A stretch of 64,000 nt of DNA from CAYUET01 sp964443875 (GTDB taxonomy: Bacteria > Auribacterota > JAFGBW01): positions 60,324 through 124,323 of the forward strand of contig CAYUET010000007.1 in the NCBI GenBank assembly GCA_964443875.1, in the 5' to 3' direction. The translations under genes were made by a program, and so were the position numbers. Shown here in pieces: positions 26,039 to 34,427 of this stretch. Within the stretch, counting starts at the first letter, position 1, and the number at the start of each line of letters is the position of its first letter. The notes under the pieces were generated by a model. The model did no database searches. It had not been told where the DNA came from and saw only the letters and a program-made list of their open reading frames with translations.

Positions 26039-26652
26039 AAAACCATGCCTTTTCTGGCTGCAACCAGCACTTCCTGAAATCGTGTTGTTTTAATACAGAC
26101 ATTAAAACCCATTCCGGACAAATAATCATCCATTTCATAAAATGAAACCTCTTCAACCTCATGAATGTGTCCATCCAGTTTAAGCACCTTATCAACCACA
26201 CTGAAACCTTCCTGGGAAAAATCAGCAAGAATCATTCTTCCCCGCGGAGAAAGTATCCGCACAAGTTCATCAAGAACCCGGTATGGATTTTTAAGATGAT
26301 GCAAGAGATTTACAGAATAAACCAGATCAAAAGTGCCATTGAAAAATCCGGTTTCACAGGCATCTCCGATTCTCAAATCCGCATATTTTTCAAGCTCATG
26401 GTATTCCAGATTCATGCGGGCAAAATTCTGCTCTTCCTCTGATATATCCATACTGATAAAAGGATGTTTTTCTTTAGCCAAAGCCAGGGTAAAATAACCC
26501 TTGCCGGTCCCTACCTCCAGAATCTTACCTTTCAGCGGTAACCCCTGTTTCAGAACGTAATCCCTTTCCCTGTCCATATCGTATCCATAAGAAAGGTAAA
26601 GGGATTTACGTTCAATTAACTTTCTGTGATTCTCTGTAACAAGATTATTCAT
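26035..26652 (-). CDS. SAM-dependent methyltransferase
   Basis: A 205-residue class I methyltransferase. SAM motif I is LEVGTGKGYFTLALA near 41-55; later motifs are DLVYSVNLLHHLKNP and LSPRGRMILADFSQ. The substrate is unknown. It is embedded between the NifX-like gene and the MinD-ferredoxin pair with overlapping reading frames, so it probably acts on a cofactor or protein of this cluster. Its C-terminal portion lacks cysteines. Confidence 0.88.
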   Translation of the reverse strand: MNNLVTENHRKLIERKSLYLSYGYDMDRERDYVLKQGLPLKGKILEVGTGKGYFTLALAKEKHPFISMDISEEEQNFARMNLEYHELEKYADLRIGDACETGFFNGTFDLVYSVNLLHHLKNPYRVLDELVRILSPRGRMILADFSQEGFSVVDKVLKLDGHIHEVEEVSFYEMDDYLSGMGFNVCIKTTRFQEVLVAARKGMVL

Positions 26653-26673
26653 AAAAAATTATTTCCAGCAGAA

Positions 26674-27051
26674 TCAGATCTGATAATTAAAGGGGGCTGA
26701 TTTTTCGCTGACAGAAGGGCTAGATGAAAGTTTTAGCTTCCCTGACTTCAGCATTTCAACCGCATCCTTTACGCTACCTGAGATTCCTGTATAAAAATCG
26801 ATCCCGGCTGCTTTAAGCGTATCGCAGGCATTGGGCCCCAGATTTCCTGTTAATACCGCCTTTACCCCTTTACTACTCATAAGCTGAGCGGACTGAATTC
26901 CAGCGCCTCCTGAAAATTCAGCATTAGGATTCTTTTCAACCTCAAAACTTCCTGTCTCTGTATCCATAAAAATAAAATTACGGCATCTCCCGAATCGTAA
27001 ATCAATCTTGCAATCCAGGTTATCGCCTTCCGCTGTAATACATATCTTCAA
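26674..27051 (-). CDS. NifX/NifB-family cofactor-binding protein (1)
   Basis: A 125-residue protein of the dinitrogenase iron-molybdenum cofactor-binding family, similar to Orp and MTH1175. 'KICITAEGDNLDCKIDLRFGRCRNFIFMD' and 'GAGIQSAQLMSSKGVKAVLTGNLGPNA' are the family blocks. I start it at the TTG at 27051, 8 bases after AAGGAG; an ATG at 27081 also exists but has no ribosome site and would overlap the upstream gene's stop. Relatives bind metal-sulfur clusters. Confidence 0.88.
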   Translation of the reverse strand: MKICITAEGDNLDCKIDLRFGRCRNFIFMDTETGSFEVEKNPNAEFSGGAGIQSAQLMSSKGVKAVLTGNLGPNACDTLKAAGIDFYTGISGSVKDAVEMLKSGKLKLSSSPSVSEKSAPFNYQI

Positions 27052-27068
27052 ACAGCCAAACTCCTTTC

Positions 27069-27449
27069 TTAATGGTGACATTCACCTTCGTGACCATGTT
27101 CTTTACAAGGTTCAAGGCCTCCTATCGTATTATTCAACAATTCCGCAAGACCCTCTTTAACCTTCCCTTCATATCCAAATACCTTAACCCCGGCATTTGC
27201 GAATTTATTCTGGGCATTCATTCCCATTCCGCCAGCAATGACATGCGTAATGCCATATTTAAGAATTTCATCTACAGTCACACACCCTCCGCCTCCGTGA
27301 GAAACTGGATTGGGAACAATCTGTGTCTTTGTGACTTTTTTGGTGTCAGGATCGATATCAATCAGGAAAAAAAACAGACACTGCCCAAAATGAGCACACA
27401 CATAACTCTCCATACCTTTATCATCTGCCAAAACAACTCCGACTTTCAT
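27069..27449 (-). CDS. NifX/NifB-family cofactor-binding protein (2)
   Basis: A 126-residue paralogue of the previous protein with a His/Cys-rich tail (EPCKEHGHEGECHH) that looks metal-binding. 'MKVGVVLADDKGMESYVCAHFGQCLFFFLID' and 'GGGCVTVDEILKYGITHVIAGGMGMNA' are conserved. Start 27449 is chosen because AGAGG sits 6 bases upstream and the reading is then typical; the frame is open back to 27536, but those 29 residues are unlike the family. The gene precedes its paralogue by 17 bases. Confidence 0.9.
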   Translation of the reverse strand: MKVGVVLADDKGMESYVCAHFGQCLFFFLIDIDPDTKKVTKTQIVPNPVSHGGGGCVTVDEILKYGITHVIAGGMGMNAQNKFANAGVKVFGYEGKVKEGLAELLNNTIGGLEPCKEHGHEGECHH

Positions 27450-27492
27450 GCTTAACCTCTTTTTGTATTTATATATTTCGATTCTAAAAAAA

Positions 27493-27834
27493 CTATTTAT
27501 TTTCCATTGTTTTAAGTTTTGCCTGAATCTCCTCAAGCTCTTTTTTTAAAATTTCAGCTCTCTCTTTAAGGAGTTCCGTTTCTCCGGATTCTGAAAAAGG
27601 CGCAGCAGCCCTGACCCGGCTTTTATACCCCATACCTCTTCCAGAGACTCCCCTTGAAAAAAAACGATTACAACATCCTCTCCCCCTTCCAACACCCCGC
27701 CCCATTCCGTACCCCCTGCCAAATCCTCGAATATTATAATCGCCCGCATCGCTATAATTGCCCGAACAATCCCCTAACCCGCGTCCGGTCATCCGACCCT
27801 GCCCCATGGGTCCTGTTCCATTTAATCCCGGCAT
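27493..27834 (-). CDS. DUF5320 Gly-rich protein
   Basis: A 113-residue protein opening MPGLNGTGPMGQGRMTGRGLGDC, the signature of DUF5320, followed by a Gly/Arg-rich segment with C-x-CC cysteines and a C-terminal coiled coil of about 35 residues. I start at ATG 27834 (AAGGAGG 5 bases upstream); a GTG at 27840 touches the Shine-Dalgarno. The family accompanies NifX-like proteins in anaerobes and its role is unknown. It is probably the first gene of the metal cluster and has a Fur-like site upstream. Confidence 0.85.
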   Translation of the reverse strand: MPGLNGTGPMGQGRMTGRGLGDCSGNYSDAGDYNIRGFGRGYGMGRGVGRGRGCCNRFFSRGVSGRGMGYKSRVRAAAPFSESGETELLKERAEILKKELEEIQAKLKTMENK

Positions 27835-27850
27835 AATCACCTCCTTGGTT

Positions 27851-27870
27851 ATTGAAAACCATTTCCATTT
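27851..27870 (-). promoter_or_regulatory. Weak Fur-like site upstream of the DUF5320 cluster
   Basis: ATTGAAAACCATTTCCATTT agrees at 17 of 20 positions with the stronger box at 28371. It is imperfect as a palindrome, so confidence is low, but it lies immediately upstream of the ribosome site of the cluster's first gene. Confidence 0.35.
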
Positions 27871-27883
27871 AAAAATAAAAAAA

Positions 27884-28360
27884 TTAAACTGTTTTTTTCA
27901 CCTGACAGGAATCACATACACCATAAAACTGAATCAAATGGTTTGTAATTCTAAAATTATATTTTTCCGAAAGCCCTTTTTCTGTTTCAGTAAGAAGCTT
28001 CACCTCTTCTTGAATAAAATCCGTATAATCAATCACCCGGTTGCATGAAGTGCATACAAGATGATGGTGATGATGTGCACCCTTGGGCCCCTCAGCAAGT
28101 TCATACCTTGCCCTGCCATCCCCGAAATCAAAACAATAAACCAGACTCATCTTCTCAAGAATGTCAAGCGTCCTGTAAATCGTGGTAAGCCCTACATTCG
28201 GGTATTCCGGATGAATGGCTTTATATATATCTTCCGCACTCACATGATTCTCAGAACTGGCAAGAAATTCCAGAATAGCTTCTCTGCCTTCGGTAATTTT
28301 ATATCCAAAACCTTTAAGCTTTCCATGCCACCAGGGTCCGTTACAACAATGTCTTCTCAT
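27884..28360 (-). CDS. Fur-family metal-responsive repressor
   Basis: A 158-residue Fur/Zur-type regulator. A winged-helix domain (YKITEGREAILEFLASS ... TTIYRTLDIL) is followed by the dimerisation domain with HHHHHLVCTSCNRVIDYTDF and a second CxxC, VCDSCQV, at the C-terminus, so the four-Cys structural zinc site is intact. It is divergent from the zinc/manganese uptake operon, with a symmetric box between them, so it probably represses that operon and itself. Whether it senses iron or zinc cannot be told from the sequence; its uptake targets favour Zur or Mur. Confidence 0.93.
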   Translation of the reverse strand: MRRHCCNGPWWHGKLKGFGYKITEGREAILEFLASSENHVSAEDIYKAIHPEYPNVGLTTIYRTLDILEKMSLVYCFDFGDGRARYELAEGPKGAHHHHHLVCTSCNRVIDYTDFIQEEVKLLTETEKGLSEKYNFRITNHLIQFYGVCDSCQVKKTV

Positions 28361-28370
28361 ATTTCTCCTT

Positions 28371-28389
28371 AATGAAAACGATTTTCATT
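28371..28389. promoter_or_regulatory. Fur/Zur box between divergent genes
   Basis: AATGAAAA-CGA-TTTTCATT, an 8-3-8 palindrome of the Fur-box type, between the regulator gene (start 28360) and the + strand uptake operon (28445). Confidence 0.75.
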
Positions 28390-28444
28390 TACATAATATG
28401 AACTTTTATGATTTTATGTCAAATAAAATAAATTAATTTCTGAA

Positions 28445-28852
28445 ATGAACCAATGTAGGAATTGGGATTTAAGCTTATCTATGTTCTATCCAATACAAAT
28501 AAGGATCATCCGTTTGATCCATAGAAAATTAATACCGGCAATCATCCTGAGCTGTTTATTTCTGTCTGTTTTCTCATTGTCAATCACTGCTTTTTTGCAT
28601 CTGCTTAACTGCCATCAAAAACAAGGTCATCCTAATAGCTTCGAAGACGTTGCATTCATTCATAACCCTAATAGCGACTGCGATGAATGCTACATATGCA
28701 GATTTCTTTCAAATAACTCGATTACTGTTTCTGATGAACTCCTTTCTGGAATATCAAGATTTCCTGTAAACTGCAAAATCTGCTTCTCAGGTAAAAGCAT
28801 ATCAAATCCTATCTATCTTCTTAATTTTGCAAGAGCTCCCCCGGGTATCTGA
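28445..28852 (+). CDS. Small membrane protein with Cys/His motif, DUF2946-like
   Basis: A 135-residue protein with one hydrophobic segment (about 28-50) and a CDECYICRFL motif near 79-88 that could bind metal. Its ending RAPPGI is like DUF2946 proteins, which are often adjacent to zinc or cobalt uptake genes. I do not recognise it more precisely. It leads the metal-uptake operon and probably responds to the Fur box 55 bases upstream. The start is uncertain: no good ribosome site precedes either ATG 28445 or 28481. Confidence 0.55.
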   Translation: MNQCRNWDLSLSMFYPIQIRIIRLIHRKLIPAIILSCLFLSVFSLSITAFLHLLNCHQKQGHPNSFEDVAFIHNPNSDCDECYICRFLSNNSITVSDELLSGISRFPVNCKICFSGKSISNPIYLLNFARAPPGI

Positions 28853-28948
28853 TTATTTATTAGCACCTTCCTTTCTCATACCCTCAAAGACTTCATTTTC
28901 AATGTATTGAGGAGCTGATTGAACATTAATTACCCCAAAGGAGATTTT

Positions 28949-30250
28949 ATGAAAAAATGGTTTTCCATTTTATTTATTTTTCTTTTATCAATTACACTAA
29001 AAGCGGCCAATCCTTCAGACTCTGCTGAGGATCCGGTTCAGCACGAAACACAGCCCATCCAAAACGACGCCTCTTCAGATGAAGAGCTTAAACGCCTTCG
29101 TAAAGCTGCGGAAATGAATACTCCCGCATTACAGGATAACACACAGCCCACAGAACAAACCGTCTATCAATCGGGAGCTCTGAGCCTGCAGGCTCTGAAC
29201 CCGGAAATCAGTGTCGTAGGTGATTTCATATGCTGGGCCGGCGATACGGAAGGAGTAACAAAAGAATATTCTTCGGATTACCGTGTGCTTGGAATTCACT
29301 TTGAATCCTACCTTGATCCCTACAGTAAAATCAAAGCAACCGTTCCAGTGACAAAAGACACTACAGTTCTGGGAGAAGGCTATTTTACGAGATATGACAT
29401 TCTAAAAAATGTCAATCTGACCCTTGGTAAATTCCATCAGCAATTCGGAATTATCAACCGCTGGCACGATCCCAGCCTTGATCAGGTGGAGCTTCCTCTG
29501 GCACCAAGGAATATTTTCGGCGGGCATCTTAATCAAACCGGAGGATCTCTGGAATGGATGATCCCTCAAAAAGGGAATCTTGCCCAGGAAGTGGTTATAC
29601 AAGTGACCAACGGCGATAATTCCCGACTTTTCGGAGGCAACACAGAAAACAAACCCAGTATATTAGGGCGTTATAAATGCTATTTCGATTGTTCGAAAGA
29701 TACCTACTTTGAATTAGGTCTCTCCGGTCTCATGGGATGCAATAATGAATGGAAGATCTCTCAACCTGATGGTGCTACACGGATAGAGGATGAATCCCTG
29801 TCAACCAAAGTCTTTGGTGCGGACATCACCCTTTTATGGGAACCTACCGATGCAATGAGATATCAGAATTTTGTATGGCGCTCTGAATTTTACTATCTTG
29901 ATAAAGAAATCATAACCCCAAACAATTCAGGTAAGGATGCACTTAATCCATGGGGATTCTACACCTACTTCCAGCAAAAATTCACACGTACGATTGAAGG
30001 GGGATTACGCTATGATTACTACATCCCGGATACAAAAGCTTATGCCGGAGCATCCCTCTCCCCCCTGGCTGTTGCGATAGATGATCCCCACCAGTGGCAG
30101 ATTTCCCCCTATATGACCTGGTGGCAGAGCCCTTGGGTGAAATGGAGAATAGAATATGATTACAGAGACGGCAAAGGCCTTCCGGACGACAACCGTTTTC
30201 TTCTTCAATGTACGGTTTCGGCAGGACCTCACAAACACGAACGTTATTAA
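28949..30250 (+). CDS. Zinc-regulated outer-membrane beta-barrel protein
   Basis: A 433-residue outer-membrane protein. A signal peptide (about 1-22, ending LKAAN) and a short Glu/Lys-rich stalk (EELKRLRKAAEM) precede 'SLQALNPEISVVGDFI', a block shared with barrel proteins encoded next to ZnuA-type binding proteins. I start at ATG 28949, 5 bases after AAAGGAG, rather than at the upstream TTG. It is followed 20 bases later by a metal-binding protein gene and is likely to let metal cross the outer membrane. Substrate is inferred from neighbours only. Confidence 0.8.
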   Translation: MKKWFSILFIFLLSITLKAANPSDSAEDPVQHETQPIQNDASSDEELKRLRKAAEMNTPALQDNTQPTEQTVYQSGALSLQALNPEISVVGDFICWAGDTEGVTKEYSSDYRVLGIHFESYLDPYSKIKATVPVTKDTTVLGEGYFTRYDILKNVNLTLGKFHQQFGIINRWHDPSLDQVELPLAPRNIFGGHLNQTGGSLEWMIPQKGNLAQEVVIQVTNGDNSRLFGGNTENKPSILGRYKCYFDCSKDTYFELGLSGLMGCNNEWKISQPDGATRIEDESLSTKVFGADITLLWEPTDAMRYQNFVWRSEFYYLDKEIITPNNSGKDALNPWGFYTYFQQKFTRTIEGGLRYDYYIPDTKAYAGASLSPLAVAIDDPHQWQISPYMTWWQSPWVKWRIEYDYRDGKGLPDDNRFLLQCTVSAGPHKHERY

Positions 30251-30270
30251 ACCAAAAAAGGATTTTTAAT

Positions 30271-31320
30271 ATGAAAAATTTACTTTTTTTAATTTTCAGG
30301 CTTTTTATCTTTTCAAACCTTGGGCTGGCCGTTTATGGACTGCCTTTAAAAGTGGTAACCACTCTTCCGGATTATGCCGTGATTGCCCGCATGATAGGGG
30401 GTGACCGGGTAATGGTTTCTTCCATTGTCCGCGGAGACCAGGATGCTCATTTCATAAGACCCAAACCCTCCTTTGCCAATCTGGTGCGTGAAGCAGAGGT
30501 GCTCATCGACACAGGACTGGACCTGGAAACCTGGCTTCCAACGGTTGTCGACACCTCCGGAAACAGACATGTCCGAAGCGGTGAACCGGGATATGTATCG
30601 GCTTCCTATGGAATGCATTTTCTGGATAAACCTGAAAAGCTATCACGATCCGAAGGCGGGCTTCATATCTACGGAAATCCTCATGTCACCTGCAGCCCTG
30701 TATTAATGAGAGTTGCGGCCCGGAACATCGCAAACGGACTTATCAAAAATGATCCTGAGGGCCGGGAAGTCTATACCCAAAACCTGAAAGCGTTTCTTCA
30801 GGAAATGGACATCCGTCTTTTTGGACATAAACTTGTGGATCTGCTGGGAGGAGAGAGGCTATGCGCTCTGGCTGAAGAAGGGAAGCTGATTCCTTTTCTT
30901 CAAAGGGAACAATATAAAAACACCCCCCTTATCCGCTTCCTTGGAGGATGGACGGAAAAGATGAGCCCCCTTTATGGCGCGGCTCTTGTGACTTATCACA
31001 AAAACTGGATATATTTTTTCAAACTCTTCGGTCTGCATGAGGCCGGAACCATAGAGCCCAGACCCGGAATCCCCCCTTCTGCCAAACATGTCGTGGATCT
31101 GATCACTCTGATGCGCGAAAAAAATATCAGGATTATTTTTGCAGCCAATTATTTTTCAAAACGCGAAATAACCGATATTGCAGAAAAAGTAGGGGCGGAG
31201 CCTGTTATTATTCCCATGTATGTGGAAGGGATTCCTGAAGCAACGGATTATTTCACTCTCGTGGATATATGGGTCAACGGATTGGTTGAGGCAGGCAAAA
31301 AAACAGGAATGATTTCATAA
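30271..31320 (+). CDS. Zinc/manganese ABC transporter, substrate-binding protein
   Basis: A 349-residue periplasmic ZnuA/TroA-family binding protein (cluster 9). A signal peptide ends near residue 25 (VYG-LPLKVV). Metal-ligand positions: DAHFIRPKPS near 61 (first His), NPHVTCSP near 139 (second His) and VTYHKNWIYFF (third His). The fourth position, IFAANYF, lacks the usual Glu or Asp, and there is no His-rich loop. Start 30271 is supported by AAGGA; the frame extends to 30208 into the porin end. Function: capture of Zn2+ or Mn2+ for the membrane permease encoded downstream. Confidence 0.9.
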   Translation: MKNLLFLIFRLFIFSNLGLAVYGLPLKVVTTLPDYAVIARMIGGDRVMVSSIVRGDQDAHFIRPKPSFANLVREAEVLIDTGLDLETWLPTVVDTSGNRHVRSGEPGYVSASYGMHFLDKPEKLSRSEGGLHIYGNPHVTCSPVLMRVAARNIANGLIKNDPEGREVYTQNLKAFLQEMDIRLFGHKLVDLLGGERLCALAEEGKLIPFLQREQYKNTPLIRFLGGWTEKMSPLYGAALVTYHKNWIYFFKLFGLHEAGTIEPRPGIPPSAKHVVDLITLMREKNIRIIFAANYFSKREITDIAEKVGAEPVIIPMYVEGIPEATDYFTLVDIWVNGLVEAGKKTGMIS

Positions 31321-31333
31321 TCAATACATTTTC

Positions 31334-31356
31334 GGGGGGCTTACTATAAGCCTCCC
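31334..31356 (+). other. Intercistronic hairpin
   Basis: GGGGGGCTTA-CTA-TAAGCCTCCC forms a stable stem with one bulge between the binding-protein and permease genes. No U run follows. It could protect the upstream message or dampen expression of the permease, a common arrangement for binding-protein operons. Confidence 0.55.
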
Positions 31357-31385
31357 GGATCATTCAGAAAGGAAATTCAAGACTT

Positions 31386-32255
31386 ATGGAAATAACCACC
31401 ATTTTCGCAATACTCTTCCCTGCATTCTGTGAATGCCTGATTCTTGTAGGCATACATGCCTATCTGGGGCTGCATGTCATCAAACGGCAGATTATTTTTG
31501 TCGATCTGGCTTTGGCGCAGATAGCGGCTCTTGGAGGACTTGTAGCGTTTCTATTTGGAATTCCTCCGCATAGCTGGGGTTCCTACTGGTTTTCACTGGG
31601 CATGACAGCCATCGGAGCAGCTATTTTTGCCGTATGCCGGTTCAGAGAAGGGAAAGTTCCCCAGGAAGCCATCATCGGTCTTATCTATGCCATTGCCGCG
31701 GCTCTGGCGATTCTGCTGATCGATAAAGCCCCTCACGGGGCAGAACAACTTAAAGATATTTTAACCGGCTCCCTTCTCTGGGTGAAATGGTCCTCCATAG
31801 CGACAGCTGCCATCGTCTATACTGTTGTGGGCATCGTTCATTATATTTTCAGAAAGCAATTCTGGCTGATCTCGGGAGACCCTGAAGAAGCCCGGCGCAG
31901 GGGAATGAATGTAGCCCTATGGGACTTTCTCTTCTTTTTCACCTTCGGTCTTGTCATCACTCTTTCAGTCGACATTGCAGGGGTGCTGATTGTTTTTGTA
32001 TTTCTCGTGGCCCCGGCCATCATGGCGGTCACCCTTACGGACAGCATAGGAAAACAATTAACCATAGGCTGGACATTAGGCATCATTGTCACCCTGATGG
32101 GGCTGATCTCTTCCTATTTATGGGACCTCCCAACCGGACCGGCCATTATCGGATGCTATGCCTTTATTCTGCTTTTAATGGGGGCCGGCATTCATTTTAT
32201 TCAAAAAATGACAATGCAAAAAAAGGATATCACACATACGAGTTTGAAAAATTAA
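31386..32255 (+). CDS. Zinc/manganese ABC transporter, permease
   Basis: A 289-residue ABC-3 (ZnuB/TroC-like) inner-membrane permease with about eight hydrophobic helices. 'LGLHVIKRQIIFVDLALAQIAALG' contains the ABC-3 motif, and the 'SVDIAGVLIVFVFLVAPAI' segment is conserved. It is the last gene of the uptake operon. No matching ATPase gene (ZnuC) follows, precedes or lies elsewhere in this window, so the transporter needs an ATPase encoded elsewhere, perhaps shared. Confidence 0.92.
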   Translation: MEITTIFAILFPAFCECLILVGIHAYLGLHVIKRQIIFVDLALAQIAALGGLVAFLFGIPPHSWGSYWFSLGMTAIGAAIFAVCRFREGKVPQEAIIGLIYAIAAALAILLIDKAPHGAEQLKDILTGSLLWVKWSSIATAAIVYTVVGIVHYIFRKQFWLISGDPEEARRRGMNVALWDFLFFFTFGLVITLSVDIAGVLIVFVFLVAPAIMAVTLTDSIGKQLTIGWTLGIIVTLMGLISSYLWDLPTGPAIIGCYAFILLLMGAGIHFIQKMTMQKKDITHTSLKN

Positions 32256-32379
32256 ATTTTTTCGGTTCCCAGGCAATTCTGACATAACTGCCTGTCCACT
32301 GGCCCGGTTTTTTCTCCATTGCAAATATCCGGGCTGGAATAACCTCCCCCTTGCTTTAAGGAGGAAACCCACAAGATTC

Positions 32380-32778
32380 TTATTGCTGAGCCTCCCTGCA
32401 GGAATTCAAAATTCCAGAAATATTTTCAGGTAGGGCCATAACATTTTTTGTCATGAGATCAATCACCACAAAATCCATTACGGCTTCGACCATAAGCTTA
32501 TCTTCCTTCATAAGACGGTATTTTAAAATGAATTTATAATCTCTTACCCTGTGAACGCTCTGGCAAATTCTGATCCTGTCGTGCATTTTAAGCGGAGCTT
32601 TATACTCAACTAAAATTCTTGTTAGGATAAAACCGTAGGGCTGATGACTTAAAACAATCCCCTTCTCTTCAAAAAAGGAAGTGCGTACACGCTCACAATA
32701 ATATAAAATTTTGGGATGATGAATAATTCCATAGAGATCCACATCTTCAAATTCCACTTTTTGAAACATCTCAAACAT
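32380..32778 (-). CDS. Acyl-CoA thioesterase, YbgC/4HBT family
   Basis: A 132-residue hotdog-fold thioesterase. FEDVDLYGIIHHPKILYYCERVR holds the catalytic Asp of the 4-hydroxybenzoyl-CoA thioesterase family (V-D-x-x-G). The typical length and single domain fit a YbgC-like enzyme hydrolysing acyl-CoA or acyl-ACP. It lies downstream of the radical-SAM gene on the same strand, separated by 60 bases, so it may share its transcript. Confidence 0.85.
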   Translation of the reverse strand: MFEMFQKVEFEDVDLYGIIHHPKILYYCERVRTSFFEEKGIVLSHQPYGFILTRILVEYKAPLKMHDRIRICQSVHRVRDYKFILKYRLMKEDKLMVEAVMDFVVIDLMTKNVMALPENISGILNSCREAQQ

Positions 32779-32838
32779 CTCATTGAATCCTGTCGGTTAT
32801 TCTATCCGCATAATAAAAACTTCCATCCCAAACCTGTC

Positions 32839-34338
32839 TTAATAAAACTCATTTCCTCTGTGCCCGACAGGATCATAGCCGAAAAGTTCTTCAATCTGAT
32901 CCGGGATCTTATCGGAAAGTATGGAAAGAGCCGCCATGGCAAGCTGAAGTTTCTGAATAAAAAGATTACAGCTGTGCGAATAGGGTTTATTCACATCCCC
33001 GTTAAAATACTGATTCATATTCAGACAGGACCCCGTCGTCCGGCAGATACTAAAATAATCACAGGGCGCACAGTGACTGAACCGTTTTTTAATACAGCTC
33101 ACAAAAGCATCATACGCAGACTTGTCAAAGCCTGTATATACATTCCCGAATTTAAAAGCCTCAACACCTAAAAAAGAGGTGCAGGGATAGATATCTCCGT
33201 CTGCGGTTACCGCAATCTGACCTAAAGCCGCCGGGCAGCCCCCTGAAACTTCATGATGGTAATAAAGCCGCTGCATGAGCTTGAAAAAGCGGTTAAAAAA
33301 AGTTTTCTTATAGTCCAGCTGTCCTTTAATGACCTCATCCACATATTTCAAAGCAAGACGCCTGTATTCTTCTGAAAGACAGGTAAAATCCTTTTCGCTG
33401 TTAAAAAAAATTTTTTCTCTTTCAGGTGTAAGCTTATGACAGGCATCTTCACTTTCAAAAAGTTCAATACGTTCAAAACCCAGGGAACGCAGATTATCAT
33501 ATAAAGCCACCATATCGCTGAAATAGGGAGTCACCGTGGTTCTCCCGACAAGCCTTTTCCTGATACGATCAGGCATCCCGGAAAGATTTTTTTTAATGAT
33601 CTCAAAACTACCGGCATTTCCCTGAAACGGGCGGTTGTGATCATGAACAGGCCCCGGGCCGTCAATACTCACCGCAATCTGAACACCGCTGTCTATGAGT
33701 AATTCTGCGACCTCGGGAGTCAGAAGGGTTCCGTTTGTGGCTAAAAGAAAATGAAATTTTTTTCCGGTCTTTTTTTCCTGTTCGCGGCAATACACCACAG
33801 TGGCTTTGAGTGTCTTCATATTCATGAGCGGCTCTCCGCCGTAAAAATCAACGACAAGCTGTTCCCCCTTTCCTGAGTGCTGAATCAGAAAATCAACTGA
33901 TTTTTGGGCAGTCTCAACCGTCATATCCGAAGCGTTTTCAATCTCAAGAGCCCCGTCTTTTTTAAATTCAGAATTGGAATACTTCCCTTGGTCGTTCCAG
34001 CAGTATATGCACCGGAGATTGCATACGGAAGTAAGATTCAACGTAATATCCGACAAGTACGCATCCACTCTGGATTCGGAGTCCACAATACTTTCAGAAT
34101 CAGGTATGGGAAAAAGTTCAATCAGATCATCGGGAATATTTAACTGATGTGCCAGAGTTTCAATCTCTTTTCGAGAAAACGATTCCCTCTCAGAAAGAGT
34201 CCTGTTCAATTGATGAAGGGCGTCATAAGTCTCCTGGGAAATGTCATAAAAATCCCCGGTGGCAGAGGAAATCGCAATTTTTTTACCGAGTTTTTCAAAA
34301 AGAATCACAGGCAGTTTAATCTTTGAAAATAAAGACAT
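32839..34338 (-). CDS. Radical-SAM/SPASM protein, RiPP-maturase type
   Basis: A 499-residue radical-SAM enzyme with an N-terminal PqqD-like segment (about 1-75, KIAISSATGDFYDIS), the CNLRCIYC cluster motif, and a C-terminal SPASM domain with CPAALGQIAVTADGDIYPCTSF and a CAPCDYFSIC pattern for two auxiliary 4Fe-4S clusters. This architecture is typical of ribosomal-peptide maturases or enzyme-activating sulfatase-like proteins. I start at ATG 34338 because of a perfect AAGGAGG 6 bases upstream; the frame opens at 34383. No precursor peptide is visible nearby. A near-perfect Fur box lies 65 bases upstream. Confidence 0.88.
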   Translation of the reverse strand: MSLFSKIKLPVILFEKLGKKIAISSATGDFYDISQETYDALHQLNRTLSERESFSRKEIETLAHQLNIPDDLIELFPIPDSESIVDSESRVDAYLSDITLNLTSVCNLRCIYCWNDQGKYSNSEFKKDGALEIENASDMTVETAQKSVDFLIQHSGKGEQLVVDFYGGEPLMNMKTLKATVVYCREQEKKTGKKFHFLLATNGTLLTPEVAELLIDSGVQIAVSIDGPGPVHDHNRPFQGNAGSFEIIKKNLSGMPDRIRKRLVGRTTVTPYFSDMVALYDNLRSLGFERIELFESEDACHKLTPEREKIFFNSEKDFTCLSEEYRRLALKYVDEVIKGQLDYKKTFFNRFFKLMQRLYYHHEVSGGCPAALGQIAVTADGDIYPCTSFLGVEAFKFGNVYTGFDKSAYDAFVSCIKKRFSHCAPCDYFSICRTTGSCLNMNQYFNGDVNKPYSHSCNLFIQKLQLAMAALSILSDKIPDQIEELFGYDPVGHRGNEFY

Positions 34339-34400
34339 TCTATACCTCCTTAAAAATTCCGTCACAAACCCCAGATGTAACAACTGTACTGGGATAATTT

Positions 34401-34427
34401 TTTAAATGAAAATGATTTTCATTTAAA
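34401..34427. promoter_or_regulatory. Fur box upstream of the radical-SAM gene
   Basis: Perfect palindrome TTTAAATGAAAA-TGA-TTTTCATTTAAA, matching the box at 28371 in its core. It is 63 bases from the radical-SAM start and 220 from the YeeE gene on the other strand, so the former is the more probable target. Confidence 0.8.

Noticed and set aside
32256..32379. Inverted repeats around GCCCGG/CCGGGC after the permease gene
   Set aside because: Stem too weak and loop too long to call a terminator.
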